Assembly: GCF_000001735.4 (NCBI RefSeq)
Contig: NC_003076.8
Span: forward strand, 1,984,001-2,048,000
Direction of reading: 5' to 3'
Origin: Arabidopsis thaliana
Lineage: Eukaryota; Streptophyta; Magnoliopsida; Brassicales; Brassicaceae
DNA: 64,000 bases
The position numbers and the translations under genes are program-made. A model generated the notes under the pieces. The model searched no databases. It saw only the letters and a list, made by a program, of their open reading frames with translations, and was not told the origin of the DNA. Each line of letters opens with the position of its first letter. The first letter of the stretch is position 1. Of the stretch, positions 45,953 through 55,858 are shown piece after piece.

Positions 45953-48900
45953 ATGCAGAGATTAGCTCCATTGATGGAAGAACCAATAGATGAAGAAGAT
46001 CAAGAAGAAGAAAGAGGAGGAAGAAAAGGATCAACAAGATCCAAATCATGGAAGAAATGGATAAAGACACAATTGCAGTTCATCGTCTTCCCCAAGAAAC
46101 CAGACATGAAGCTTCTTCTTAGTGTTATGGGATGTCCTCTCTTCCCTGTCCCTCCTCTCTCCAAAATCTCTCTTCAACAGGTACTTATACGCCGTACATG
46201 TATGTGTATATTTATACGTATATGAAACTCATCTATTTCAACGACTATTTCTAAAACTAAGGAAAATATTTTGGTGGGTCGCATTAAATTGAATTAGTTT
46301 ATGATCGTTTCGTTTTTCATTTTTTTTTTTTGCATTTCAAATATTAGTAGTAGTATTTTTTATTGTTGGCGTCATTTTTGGTATTAATTACATCAAACGT
46401 TTCGGACATGCTCTTAATGGTGAGTACTATTAACCTGACATATAAGTTTTTATCCATCACTTGACGACAGTTGACAACTTATATAATGGTTTGTGGTATA
46501 TTATTTCTTAGTGGGAAACCTTTATAAAAAAAACATGACATATGCAAACCTTTATACTATTATATTTAAAAGGAAAATTTTCGGATATATTTCTAATAGT
46601 TCAGAAAATATCTATACTTATCTTTACCCTTTTTCATATATGATTTTTTAAGAAGATAAATACTATTTCGAAGATTTATTGGCTTACAAAATTATTTATA
46701 ATTTTAAAATAATCCCTTTTCAAACTCCTCTTTAGTAAATTACTAGGTGGATTCCTATGAAAGGCTAGCTATATTATCTATATATATAATATTTCACTTT
46801 TTATATTCAAATGATTTCACGGTAGATGTGAGTTTTGCCAAAAATTTGTGGACAAATAGGTCAGTGTCACGTAACAAGATTCAACTTCTTATCACCAAAA
46901 AAAAAAATATTCATGTTCTTTAGCGTATTAATATAAGCGAGCCAGAAATATAACTTGCACAATAATAAATCAGTGAAGGAAAAGAGAGAAAGAATAAGCG
47001 TAGTGAATGCAAGAGTCTATCACAAGATCCATAAATTATTCCTGGAGACCTTAAATTATTCTTCTGGTTTTCAGATCTGAATATACTTTTTGTTATTTTA
47101 TTATATTTTATATCCAGTCAAAAACAAATGATTTGTACTAGCAAGAGGAAAAACCAGACTAAATTGATATTATTGTAATATTCAAACTTCAGAAACCCAA
47201 ATTTGGATTGAAAATACATACCATAGTACATAGTTTCAAATCAAATGTTTATATATTTCAAAAGCTTACTACATATAGAAAAAAATATATACACGTTTCC
47301 GTAGTTTAATATAATTTCAATATGATCAACATACTGATAGTGAAAATAAACGGTTCAGATCCATGCTTATAATATCAAATATGTGCATTTAAATCATACT
47401 AATCCATAATTATTATGATCTTTAAGGTATCATCATCAGCACAATACATAATACAACAGTTTGCCGCAGCAACCGGATGCAAGAAACTTGCGGGCGAAAT
47501 CAAAAACACTTTCGTGACCGGAAAAATCACAATGACTATGGTGAGTGATATTAATAGCTCAACCGCGGTCAGTAGTGCCTCGTCTGTGTCTCATAAGGGA
47601 TGCTTTGTCATGTGGCAAATGCTACCTGAAAAATGGCTTATCGAGTTGGTTGGTGGCGGCCATAAGGTTTCAGCCGGTAGTGATGGAGAAATTACTTGGC
47701 GTTATACACCATGGCTCGGTGATCATGCAGCTAAAGGTGCCATAAGGCCTTTGCGACGTGCTCTACAAGTAAGTACATATGATCGTTTAGTTTTTATTTA
47801 TTTGACATCAATCATGTTGATTAAGCATATTTTTGTTAACCAGACAGTCTAGACCAATTAATTAAGTAATCCCTCAAAAAGTAAGATTCTTTATAATCTA
47901 TAAAACTCTTGAAGAAAGACTTGTAACTTTGTAAGGGTAGATTTCCAAGATTTGAAGTGTAGCAAATGCATCTAGTGAAAGCTGAAGACACATAATTGTA
48001 TATTGATTAATTTACTATAGGCAAAAGATCAAGGTGTTGGATCTGACATTCCACTTTGGGGGATGCTTTTTTAGCTTTCTCATGAGAGTTTTCCTTTTGC
48101 CTTAGTCACGTGCTACTAATTGACTTTATCATACGCTTAAAAAAATGGATTAAAAGGTTGGAACTTGGAAGAGAGATTCAAAGTTGAGATATTAGTTAAT
48201 CCCAACTTTATACAATTATAAGATTTTTGGGATAAAAACATTATGTGTTAATTAGTACGTAAATGGTCCCCTTTTGTGGTACATTGATCACTAGTTAACA
48301 ATAATTGTTTATAACGAGTTAAAACTAGACCTCACTTATCGGTCTTAAATTGAAAATAGTATTTACACTAAACAAGGTTCATGTTTGCTCTTATTCATGT
48401 ATTGTCATCCATGTGGGGTATTTTTCTATTCTGTTTCTTTTGGCTGTGGTCCAGAACTTTGTCTGAAAGGGTAACATGATTACAAATCTAAAATCTAAAT
48501 CCGAGTTTAAAAGTATGTACTTAATTATCTCAATAATCCCTGCAAAACAGTGTTTGAATTTTCAGAAAATGAGATATGATGTACTAAATATATCTTCTAA
48601 GCAGCCGCCAAGAATAAACGTACAAACATACACTTCCACCAGTTTTGGGGAATTCAAACCAACCAAAAGCATATATTTCTTGTAATTAAACTACTCTTGT
48701 GATTGTTGGTCGCTGTATGGTCAAAACTATGCATCCAATGAAAAATAGACCTGCTAGTGAAATGGAACCAATCCTTGCTAGTTAGTATCAAATGATGATT
48801 TGTCAGGATCAATTATATTTATGGAATTGCTAGTTATTGATCATAGTTTAAAGTATTGGCACTTTTAATCTATATAAGGAGATAGAACGTGGATTGCTAA

Positions 48901-49620
48901 TGATAAATATACTTCTACTAATGGAGATTGTCTATGTGCATGAACACGAAATCAGGGGTTGGATCCTCTAACCATTTCATCAGTTTTCTCATCGGCACAA
49001 TTCGTTGGAGAGAAAGAAATCAATGGGAAGGATTGTTTCATTCTCAAGTTATCAACCGACCAAATCGATTTATCAAAACGCAGTGACTCTACCGCTGAGA
49101 TGATCAAACACGTCGCATTCGGTTACTTCAGCCAAAAAAGTGGCCTCTTAATTTGCCTTGAAGACTCTTCCTTAACCAGGTACATAACAATAACTGATTT
49201 AATTTAACTTTGGTTTAGTTAGGGTTTATGTTAACCAAAGTCAAAACCTAAATTACTTCGGTTAGAAGTCACACTTGTATATGTAAATTTTGGTTTGTGA
49301 TATACAGGATTCAGATACCAGGAACTGTGCCAACATATTGGGAGACCTCAATGTCGTCGTGGATGGAAGACTACCGAGCAATAGAAGGTAGTGAAGTGGT
49401 AATAGCACACTCAGGTAAGACAGATGTGTTAATCTCAAGATTTGGAGAAACTCTCAAAGGAGGAATCTCTGTGACTCGAATGGAAGAGAAATGGACTATA
49501 GACGATGTTGCATTCGACGTGCCTGGTCTCTCCGTTGATTGTTTTATTCCTCCTAAAGAGATGAAGATGGATTTTCACCACCAAGATGCTCAAAAACATT
49601 TACCAAACTACAATACATGA
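45953..49620 (+). CDS. DUF620 family protein
   Basis: Exons 45953-46180, 47427-47768, 48956-49179 and 49308-49620 join to 1107 nt, or 368 aa, as I recall for At5g06610. The family is plant-specific and without a known function. The protein starts with an acidic stretch (EEPIDEEDQEEE) and a basic patch (RKGSTRSKSWKKW). It then carries the conserved DUF620 body, including GCFVMWQMLPEKWLIELVGG, the WRYTPWLGDHAAKGAIRPLR block and NGKDCFILKL. A lipocalin- or steroid-binding-like beta fold is sometimes suggested for such proteins, but nothing here proves it. There is no signal peptide or membrane segment. The first two introns are long (1246 and 1187 nt) compared with neighbours. Confidence 0.92.
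46181..47426 (+). other. First intron of the DUF620 gene
   Basis: This is a 1246-nt, AT-rich GT-AG intron with no nested gene seen. Confidence 0.7.
47769..48955 (+). other. Second intron of the DUF620 gene
   Basis: This is a 1187-nt, AT-rich GT-AG intron. The short open frame at 48476-48685 looks random. Confidence 0.7.
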
Positions 49621-49779
49621 TCGAGGCAAAACTGTAAAATTAGAAAAATGTAACAGAGTGGGGTGTTTTTGACTCAATTTAAAAGTTGTGGGGTTATTTT
49701 AAAACTATATATATAGTTCTACCACAACTACTTTGTTCCTTCTTCGTTGTGAAAGCAAATAACAGAGAGCAACAAAAAA

Positions 49780-52143
49780 ATGTCGCGATTGGCTTTAAAT
49801 CGTTATAGCCGTTGTTTTTCGCGGCTTAAGACATTGACGACGCCTCTGTTTTTCTCTTCCTCTGCTGCGTCGAATCGAGATGGTGACTATCAGATAGGAC
49901 CGCCCCCGATCCGAGTCGGACTCACTGAGTCAGCGGGTCGGGCTGTTTTTGCAACGCGTAAAATTGGTGCCGGAGATCTTATACACACGGCAAAGCCCGT
50001 CGTAGCTTGCCCTTCTCTTTTAAAGCTCGACTCTGTTTGCTATCTTTGCCTAAAGAAACTCATGGGTTCTGCTAAATTTGAAGATCGTGGAGTTTCTTAT
50101 TGCAGTCAAGAGTGTCAAGAGAATTCAAAGGTCGTGATTTTTTGGTCTTTGATGTATGATTCTCTTATAATTCTATTGGTAATGTATTATCCCTGCTTAC
50201 AAGGTGTTCGACGAAATGCTTCAATGGAAAAAACACATCACTTTCTTTTTTTTATTCATCTAGAGATAAATCATTACCCTATATGTGTACTTTTGAGTTC
50301 ATGATATATATGTTTTGATGATTTACAGGGGTTTTTGGATGTCGAAACAAGAGCAGATTGGTCAAGTTTTGATGATTATTGTAGGTATGACACTCAAGTT
50401 TTACATATTAGCGCATATACTTTTACTTTATATATCAGCTTCAATATTTTCTTTTCCATATGTGAACACTATCAATATTTTCTTACATAATCTAGTCATT
50501 TCTGTTTCTATAGTAGTTTTAGTGGAATAAGGAAAACTTAAGGAAGTCATAACTTGAGATATCTGTTAGTTTGTCTTGCTTATGTGAAAGGCTATAATAT
50601 GGTCTCTCAAATATTTTCTCTTGTAATTTAGAAAAAGAGATAGACATTACTATTAAGATCTTTGTATTGGCACTGAAAATGTCTACATTCGATTATCTTT
50701 TTGTAAGGACGCATAACTTCAAGTACCCGCTTATGGTCAAGAGGTTGTGTTGTATGATAATATCAGGTGCCCGGCCCGCTGACTGTCTTGACATACTTCA
50801 ACCAGCTGTTTTATCTTCTGAGATGATTTCAAAGGTGAGTTATTGAAGATGACAAATAAATACATTAGTAACTGATTTTGAAACGTTTGAGTCAAAATAC
50901 ACTGGGCTGATCTCATACATGACAAGTTATGCAAACTTTGAATTACGTCCCCGGAGTTTCTTGTATTCAATTTGATTGTTCATGCATTACACCATGTGAA
51001 GCTCACCTTGTTATGATGAATTCATTGGCTCCACTGAGTTGATTGGTCGTATAGTCACTGGCTTTTTAATGTTTCAGATAGAAGACGGGTATGGTTTATT
51101 ATGGAATGCCTTCAGGAAGGCAAATTTCAAGGATGACGATGTTGCTTGTATCCTTAGAGCTATATTTTACATCAAATCCATTTTATCTCCAACGTTCTGT
51201 TTTCTGTTATCTCTTTGCTATTTACAGTTCTTAACATCCAGAAGTTCTGACAAAACAATGGTATACGGCTATACTCGCTCGGATTCGTATCAATGCATTT
51301 CGTATTGACCTGGTTGGAGGCTCATGTGGCGAAGACCTTCTTTCACTAGCTGCAGCCTCTGTTGAAGGTGAAGGTGCAGTTGGTCATGCCGTTTATATGC
51401 TACCATCCTTCTACAATCATGACTGTGGTAATAATATTCACTTTTTGATCTTTTTTAATATGTCGGGTTTTCGTGAAGAAATTCTTTAATGTACCAACAT
51501 CATAAGCCAAATAGTCTTATAAATCTTTTTCGTTAGACAATTAGCAAATTTTTTGAAGTAATTGCAAGGTAAGAGAAAAGAATAGGAGTAGAAGATTATA
51601 ACAGAGGTTTGTATAGAAGGAGAGTTATACTGTTAGGGTAAAGAACATGATCAGATAAAGTTTTACTGAGAAACTAGCAAAGTATTTTTTTTTACTTAGA
51701 AACTAGATAGTTCAAATCCATGTGAGTCTTTACCTGAATTGTTTTTGTAAACTGTTGAGTTCATCTATTATGCGGGTACGACATCTATTACGCCACAAAA
51801 ATCTTCATCTATTTATGAAAAAGAAAGTGATGACTAGTTTGAATGTCCACAGATCCCAACGCGCACATAATTTGGTTGCATAATGCAGATGCAAGGTTGA
51901 ACACTCTACGCGATGTCGAAGAAGGTTTGGTCTTTTATACTTATAACAAAGATTTTTAATTAGCATTTCACTTCAATCTTGTGTGCATTTCACTTGATTG
52001 GTAACACTACATGCATATTTTCAGGTGAAGAGCTTCGGATATGTTATATAGATGCAAGCATGGGATATGAAGCGCGACAAACAATACTCTCTCAAGGGTT
52101 TGGGTTCCTCTGCAACTGTTTACGCTGCCAGTCCACTGACTAA
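49780..52143 (+). CDS. ATXR4: SET-domain protein with split MYND-like zinc site
   Basis: Seven coding exons (49780-50130, 50329-50384, 50708-50834, 51078-51147, 51245-51427, 51853-51924, 52025-52143) total 978 nt, or 325 aa, matching ATXR4/SDG38 (At5g06620) from memory. The SET domain is interrupted, SMYD-fashion. It begins at about residue 44 (IRVGLTESAGRAVFATRKIG) and has a partial MYND-like zinc site (Cys87, Cys90, Cys108, Cys112). It resumes with NHDCDPN (259-265) and GEELRICYID, and ends with a post-SET CNCLRC. These are the S-adenosylmethionine and zinc motifs of lysine methyltransferases. The first 30 residues are Arg/Ser/Leu-rich without acidic residues, like an organelle presequence, so the substrate may not be a histone. 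The frame needs the acceptor at 51243-51244, not the stronger one 17 nt upstream. Confidence 0.93.
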
Positions 52144-52501
52144 CTGATTAACTCTTCCTCTCCTAGTCATCTTCAATTTTCGTGTATCTTATATAATATA
52201 TGTGAGAAAACGAGGAATCAAGAAAATAACAAAATAAACTATATATAAATTCTTAATGGTTTTCTAAAACTATATATCTTAACCAAATTATTTTCAATCA
52301 TTAGATAGTGAAACACATATAATATATATATTAAGCAAAAATAGGAACAAAAAAGTGCATTTAAAAAGATAGCCAAATTTTATTACATAAAAAAAGCTTA
52401 ACAAGATAAATCAACAAAGAACAAAATCAGAAGAATAAAAAAAACCAATCATAAAAAGAAATTATTGCACTCATGCTTCTTCTTAAAGAAACAATTCAAA
52501 A
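52144..52501. other. 3' ends of ATXR4 and the first extensin; left edge of the duplicated unit
   Basis: There is no gene. The sequence from about 52190 resembles 55465-55860 (caagaaaataac, atatataaat, then a C-to-T rich tail), so the duplicated segment begins just after ATXR4. Confidence 0.55.
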
Positions 52502-53827
52502 TCAATAATAAGGCGTCTTGTAGACATATGGTGGTGGTGGAGACTTGTAAGTGACTTTAGGAGAAGGAGAGTAGTATGGAGGAGGTGGGGAGCTGTAGAC
52601 GTATGGTGGTGGTGGAGACTTGTAGTGAACCTTAGGAGAAGGAGAGTAATAGGGTGGTGGTGGGGAGCTGTAGACGTATGGTGGAGGTGGGGACTTGTAG
52701 TGAACTTTAGGAGAAGGAGAGTAGTATGGTGGTGGTGGGGAACTGTAGACGTACGGTGGTGGTGGGGACTTGTAGTATACATTTGGAGATGGTGAGTAGT
52801 ACGGTGGGGGTGGGGAGCTGTAGACGTACGGTGGTGGTGGGGACTTGTAGTAAACCTTTGGAGAAGGAGAGTAGTACGGTGGTGGTGGGGAACTGTAGAC
52901 GTACGGTGGTGGTGGGGACTTGTAGTATACCTTAGGAGAAGGAGAGTAGTACGGTGGTGGTGGGGAGCTGTAGACGTATGGTGGAGGTGGAGACTTATAG
53001 TAAACCTTTGGAGAAGGAGAGTAGTACGGTGGTGGTGGAGAACTGTAGACGTACGGTGGTGGTGGGGACTTGTAGTATACCTTTGGAGATGGAGAGTAGT
53101 ACGGTGGGGGTGGGGAGCTGTAGACGTATGGTGGAGGTGGGGACTTGTAGTAAACCTTTGGAGAAGGAGAGTAGTACGGTGGTGGTGGAGAACTGTAGAC
53201 GTACGGTGGTGGTGGGGACTTGTAGTATACCTTTGGAGATGGAGAGTAGTACGGTGGGGGTGGGGAGCTGTAGACGTATGGTGGAGGTGGGGACTTGTAG
53301 TAAACCTTTGGAGAAGGAGAGTAGTACGGTGGTGGTGGGGAACTGTAGACGTATGGTGGTGGTGGGGACTTGTAGTAAACCTTTGGTGAAGGAGAGTAGT
53401 ACAGTGGTGGTGGGGAACTGTAGACGTACGGTGGTGGTGGGGACTTGTAGTATACCTTAGGAGAAGGAGAGTAGTACGGTGGTGGTGGGGAGCTGTAAAC
53501 GTATGGTGGAGGTGGGGACTTGTAGTAAACCTTTGGAGAAGGAGAGTAGTACGGTGGAGGTGGAGAATTATAGACGTATGGTGGTGGTGGAGATTTATAG
53601 TTTACCTTTGGTGATGGAGTATAGTATGGTGGTGGTGGAGAACTGTAAACATATGGTTTCGGATGTGGTGCGTACTTTGGGCCTTTGTGTTCATAGCTGG
53701 GAGAATCGTAAGCTGGGGTATGAGGAGATGAGTAAGGGTATGATGTCACTGTAGCCGCAATAGCACTTAGGACCACAACATAAACCATGCAATTCATTAA
53801 TCCCATTGTTCTTGAGGATCTCATCAC
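52502..53827 (-). CDS. Extensin-like hydroxyproline-rich glycoprotein (14 repeats)
   Basis: An intronless frame of 441 aa (At5g06630 by order; a start one codon later is equally possible). A signal peptide (about 1-29, hydrophobic MVYVVVLSAIAATVTS) directs secretion to the cell wall. From about residue 78 there are 14 copies of a 25-residue unit, SPPPPYVYSSPPPPYYSPSP plus KVYYK. Ser-Pro4 blocks become hydroxylated and arabinosylated; the YVY and VYYK motifs allow isodityrosine cross-links. Two of the last units have KVHYK. The protein ends SPPPPYVYKTPYY. A TATA box at 53886-53879 lies about 50 bp before the start. The gene is the shorter of two tandem copies. Reverse-strand frames through the repeats are shadows. 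Confidence 0.95.
   Translation of the reverse strand: MMRSSRTMGLMNCMVYVVVLSAIAATVTSYPYSSPHTPAYDSPSYEHKGPKYAPHPKPYVYSSPPPPYYTPSPKVNYKSPPPPYVYNSPPPPYYSPSPKVYYKSPPPPYVYSSPPPPYYSPSPKVYYKSPPPPYVYSSPPPLYYSPSPKVYYKSPPPPYVYSSPPPPYYSPSPKVYYKSPPPPYVYSSPPPPYYSPSPKVYYKSPPPPYVYSSPPPPYYSPSPKVYYKSPPPPYVYSSPPPPYYSPSPKVYYKSPPPPYVYSSPPPPYYSPSPKVYYKSPPPPYVYSSPPPPYYSPSPKVYYKSPPPPYVYSSPPPPYYSPSPKVYYKSPPPPYVYSSPPPPYYSPSPNVYYKSPPPPYVYSSPPPPYYSPSPKVHYKSPPPPYVYSSPPPPYYSPSPKVHYKSPPPPYVYSSPPPPYYSPSPKVTYKSPPPPYVYKTPYY
52520..53660 (-). repeat. 75-bp tandem array coding extensin repeats, with a 150-bp higher-order unit
   Basis: Fourteen 75-bp units (25 codons) make up most of the gene. Adjacent units pair into 150-bp dimers. 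The blocks 53041-53190 and 53191-53340 differ at one base by my reading, which indicates a recent duplication of a dimer. Blocks 52741-52890 and 52891-53040 are more diverged versions. Confidence 0.85.
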
Positions 53828-54813
53828 ACTCTTTTATTTCTTTGTTTTTGGTTATGTTAGACTTGAACATGAACACCCTTTATATAGTCTTACTTTGTGT
53901 TCTCAACTTGCGTTCGTGTGTGGCACTTCTAAGTACATTAGAGGACGTGCTAAGTTGTTTGTTTGAAAATTCGTGATTCGTGAAGAATATGTAATAATAC
54001 TAGATTCTTGAGCAACCCTCAATTTTTAAGGATTATAAGTTAAAAAAGAATTATATGGTACAAGCTGGTTCTTCTTTGGTTAAGGCAAGTGGATGCGAAT
54101 CGATCGTGTGAGCAACATTTGATTCACAACATTTCCTCATGGGCGACCACGTTCATCCAAAAAAAAAAAAAAAAAAAAAAGCTAAGCATCTATTTACATT
54201 AGAGTTGCTTATGCTGTTTCTTACTTTTTTTTTTATCTTTTTTTTTATTGGCAATAGCCATTATTCTTCTAGTAACGTCATTTGACGGAGCAAAATAAAT
54301 ACATATATCATCCATTTGAGCCGCATTTAGACCAATTAGTGTTTTTTTTTCTTTGTTTGATAAAAGATTAGACCAATAAAGTTTGTATCGCAAAACTAGC
54401 AATTTCATGCTTTTTTTTTGCTCTTACGTTGTGTGATCAACTGATCATTAATTATCGCACAGTATAACATTAGCAAAAGCTTCGTTCATTCTTTGTAGTG
54501 AATCAAAAGAAAACAAATATGACTATGATAAACTAACAGAATCTATCGTCAATCTTGCACTTTGTCATGGAAAGCAGCACTAATGACATTTTTTTAAACA
54601 AGAGCGTACTTCTAGACGGAAAAACAAAATCCAAACTAAAAAGAAGAATCGTGCTGATGAGGAAACAAAGAAATTAGGGGAGAAGGTAACTTTAGGGATC
54701 CACCTGAAAACTTGTACTAAATGCTGTTAAAAAAAAAAACAGAAGAGAAGTAACATTTTTCTACACAAAGTTGAAGACTCTTGAAAGCATCAACGATTTG
54801 ACCAAAAAAAAAA
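53828..54813. other. First extensin promoter and spacer shared with the right unit
   Basis: Minus-strand TATATAAA lies at 53886-53879. The block cttcgtgtgtggcactt...acattagaggacgtgc (near 53913-53950) is repeated near 57990-58030. A poly-A run lies near 54159-54180. The spacer from 54090 to 54760 matches 58360-58690 and the GIS2 leader in patches. No intact gene is seen. Confidence 0.6.
53879..53886 (-). promoter_or_regulatory. TATA box of the first extensin gene
   Basis: Minus strand reads CTATATAAAGGG, with TATATAAA at 53886-53879, about 52 bp before the start codon. The right-hand copy has the same element. Confidence 0.6.
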
Positions 54814-54814
54814 A

Positions 54815-55232
54815 TGGAAAGCATCAACGACAATAACAAAGAAGAAATTAAAGATTCAAGTGCCACTATTGTTTCAAGAACTTCCCTACTTCACAAGCCC
54901 TAGCTAGGTGGCCATCAAAACGCTCAATAGAGAACGTCAACGAACCAAACGCTTCAACGTCCATTCAAACACAGTCGCTTTTTCCACCCCCAACATTGGT
55001 GCTTGCCTGCTTCTAGGTGCAACGAGGATCGCTTTAGCTTTGAAGCTGCTCAAATCAACCACACGAGATTAGGATTATGTCGTAGCTATAACTAATCCGA
55101 CCGTTCATCTTATAATAGATATATGCCTTGGCGTTCATCGGTGATCACCAGACTAGACCGACGTATGTCGGGTGGTGGTAGCAGCAGCATAAGTCTATTT
55201 TACGATTCCAAGACGAATGTATCCTTCTTTTA
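54815..55232 (+). pseudogene. Decayed tandem copy of the GIS2 C2H2 zinc-finger gene
   Basis: The sequence matches the GIS2 coding region (59617-60035) almost base for base in long blocks, such as tcaagtgccactattgtttc near 54855. Homology continues into the 3' UTR to about 55345. It corresponds to GIS2 residues from about 44 to the mid-180s. It lacks the first 43 or so codons, the leader being joined close to codon 44. It has a 4-base insertion in the QALGGH-coding stretch (ctagctaggtggcc for ctaggcggcc), followed by a 2-base deletion. It also has further indels and in-frame stops downstream, and the C-terminal EAR motif is lost. No continuous frame remains, and no function is expected. It is not obvious from open-frame inspection and may be unannotated. 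Confidence 0.88.
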
Positions 55233-55858
55233 ATACCTCTAATTCTTTCTTTTTTTCCTTTAGTTTTCCTCTAGTTTGTTTTGTTTTAATTCACTTATGA
55301 TGGTTAGTCCCCGTGACACCGTATAAACTTCACAGTTAAACAAGTTCAAGCAGATGAATAGAAAACTCTCAACGGCGAGCTTGTATGTCTTAAATAGAAC
55401 TAGACCTTGTTGAAAAATTTATGTGATACACTCTTCTTCTCCTATAAATCTTGACTTTTGATGTATTTTATGTAATATACGTCATAAGTTAGAGAAAAAA
55501 ATAAAAATAAAAAGAGACGCAAGTGAGAATACTAGGAATAAGAAAATAACGAAATAGCTAATATATGTACTATATACAAATTTTAACGGTTCGATCTAAA
55601 TCTATCATATCCATAACCTTACCAAAATTGCTTTTTAACCTTTTTTCAATGGATAGCAAAACGGATATATTAGAAATTTGGAGCCAATTCGAACAAATAC
55701 CAAGGGATTTTTAAATATAGCCAAATATTATTGGTAAAATAAAAAGCTCAACAAGATAAAGGAACAAATTAAAAGAACAAAATCAGAAGATTCAAGAGAA
55801 AAAAATCATAAAAACAAATTATTGCAATCACGTTTCCTTTTAATGAAACAATTCAAAA
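55233..55858. other. Junction between duplicated units and 3' region of EXT10
   Basis: The left part (to about 55400) still matches the GIS2 3' UTR (cagttaaacaa...gatgaa, also near 60219). The right part from about 55460 matches the 3' flank of the first extensin. No gene is seen. Confidence 0.55.

Larger units (their letters stand above)
52190..55400. repeat. Tandem duplication, left unit (extensin + decayed GIS2 copy)
   Basis: Extensin (-), spacer and C2H2 finger remnant (+) lie in the same order and orientation as in the right unit, 55460-60260. Spacer matches include the block gcgaatcgatcgtgtgagcaac near 54093, found again near 58366. Another is gggatccacctgaaaacttgtact near 54697 and 58652. 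Confidence 0.8.

Noticed and set aside
48476..48685. 69-codon frame in the second DUF620 intron
   Set aside because: It is intronic, AT-rich and without a family match.
52726..53754. Long plus-strand open frames across the first extensin (Val/Gly/Cys/Arg-rich repeats)
   Set aside because: They are the antisense reading of the 75-bp array. Because the period is a multiple of three, one stop-free unit gives a long stop-free frame. There is no independent coding signal.
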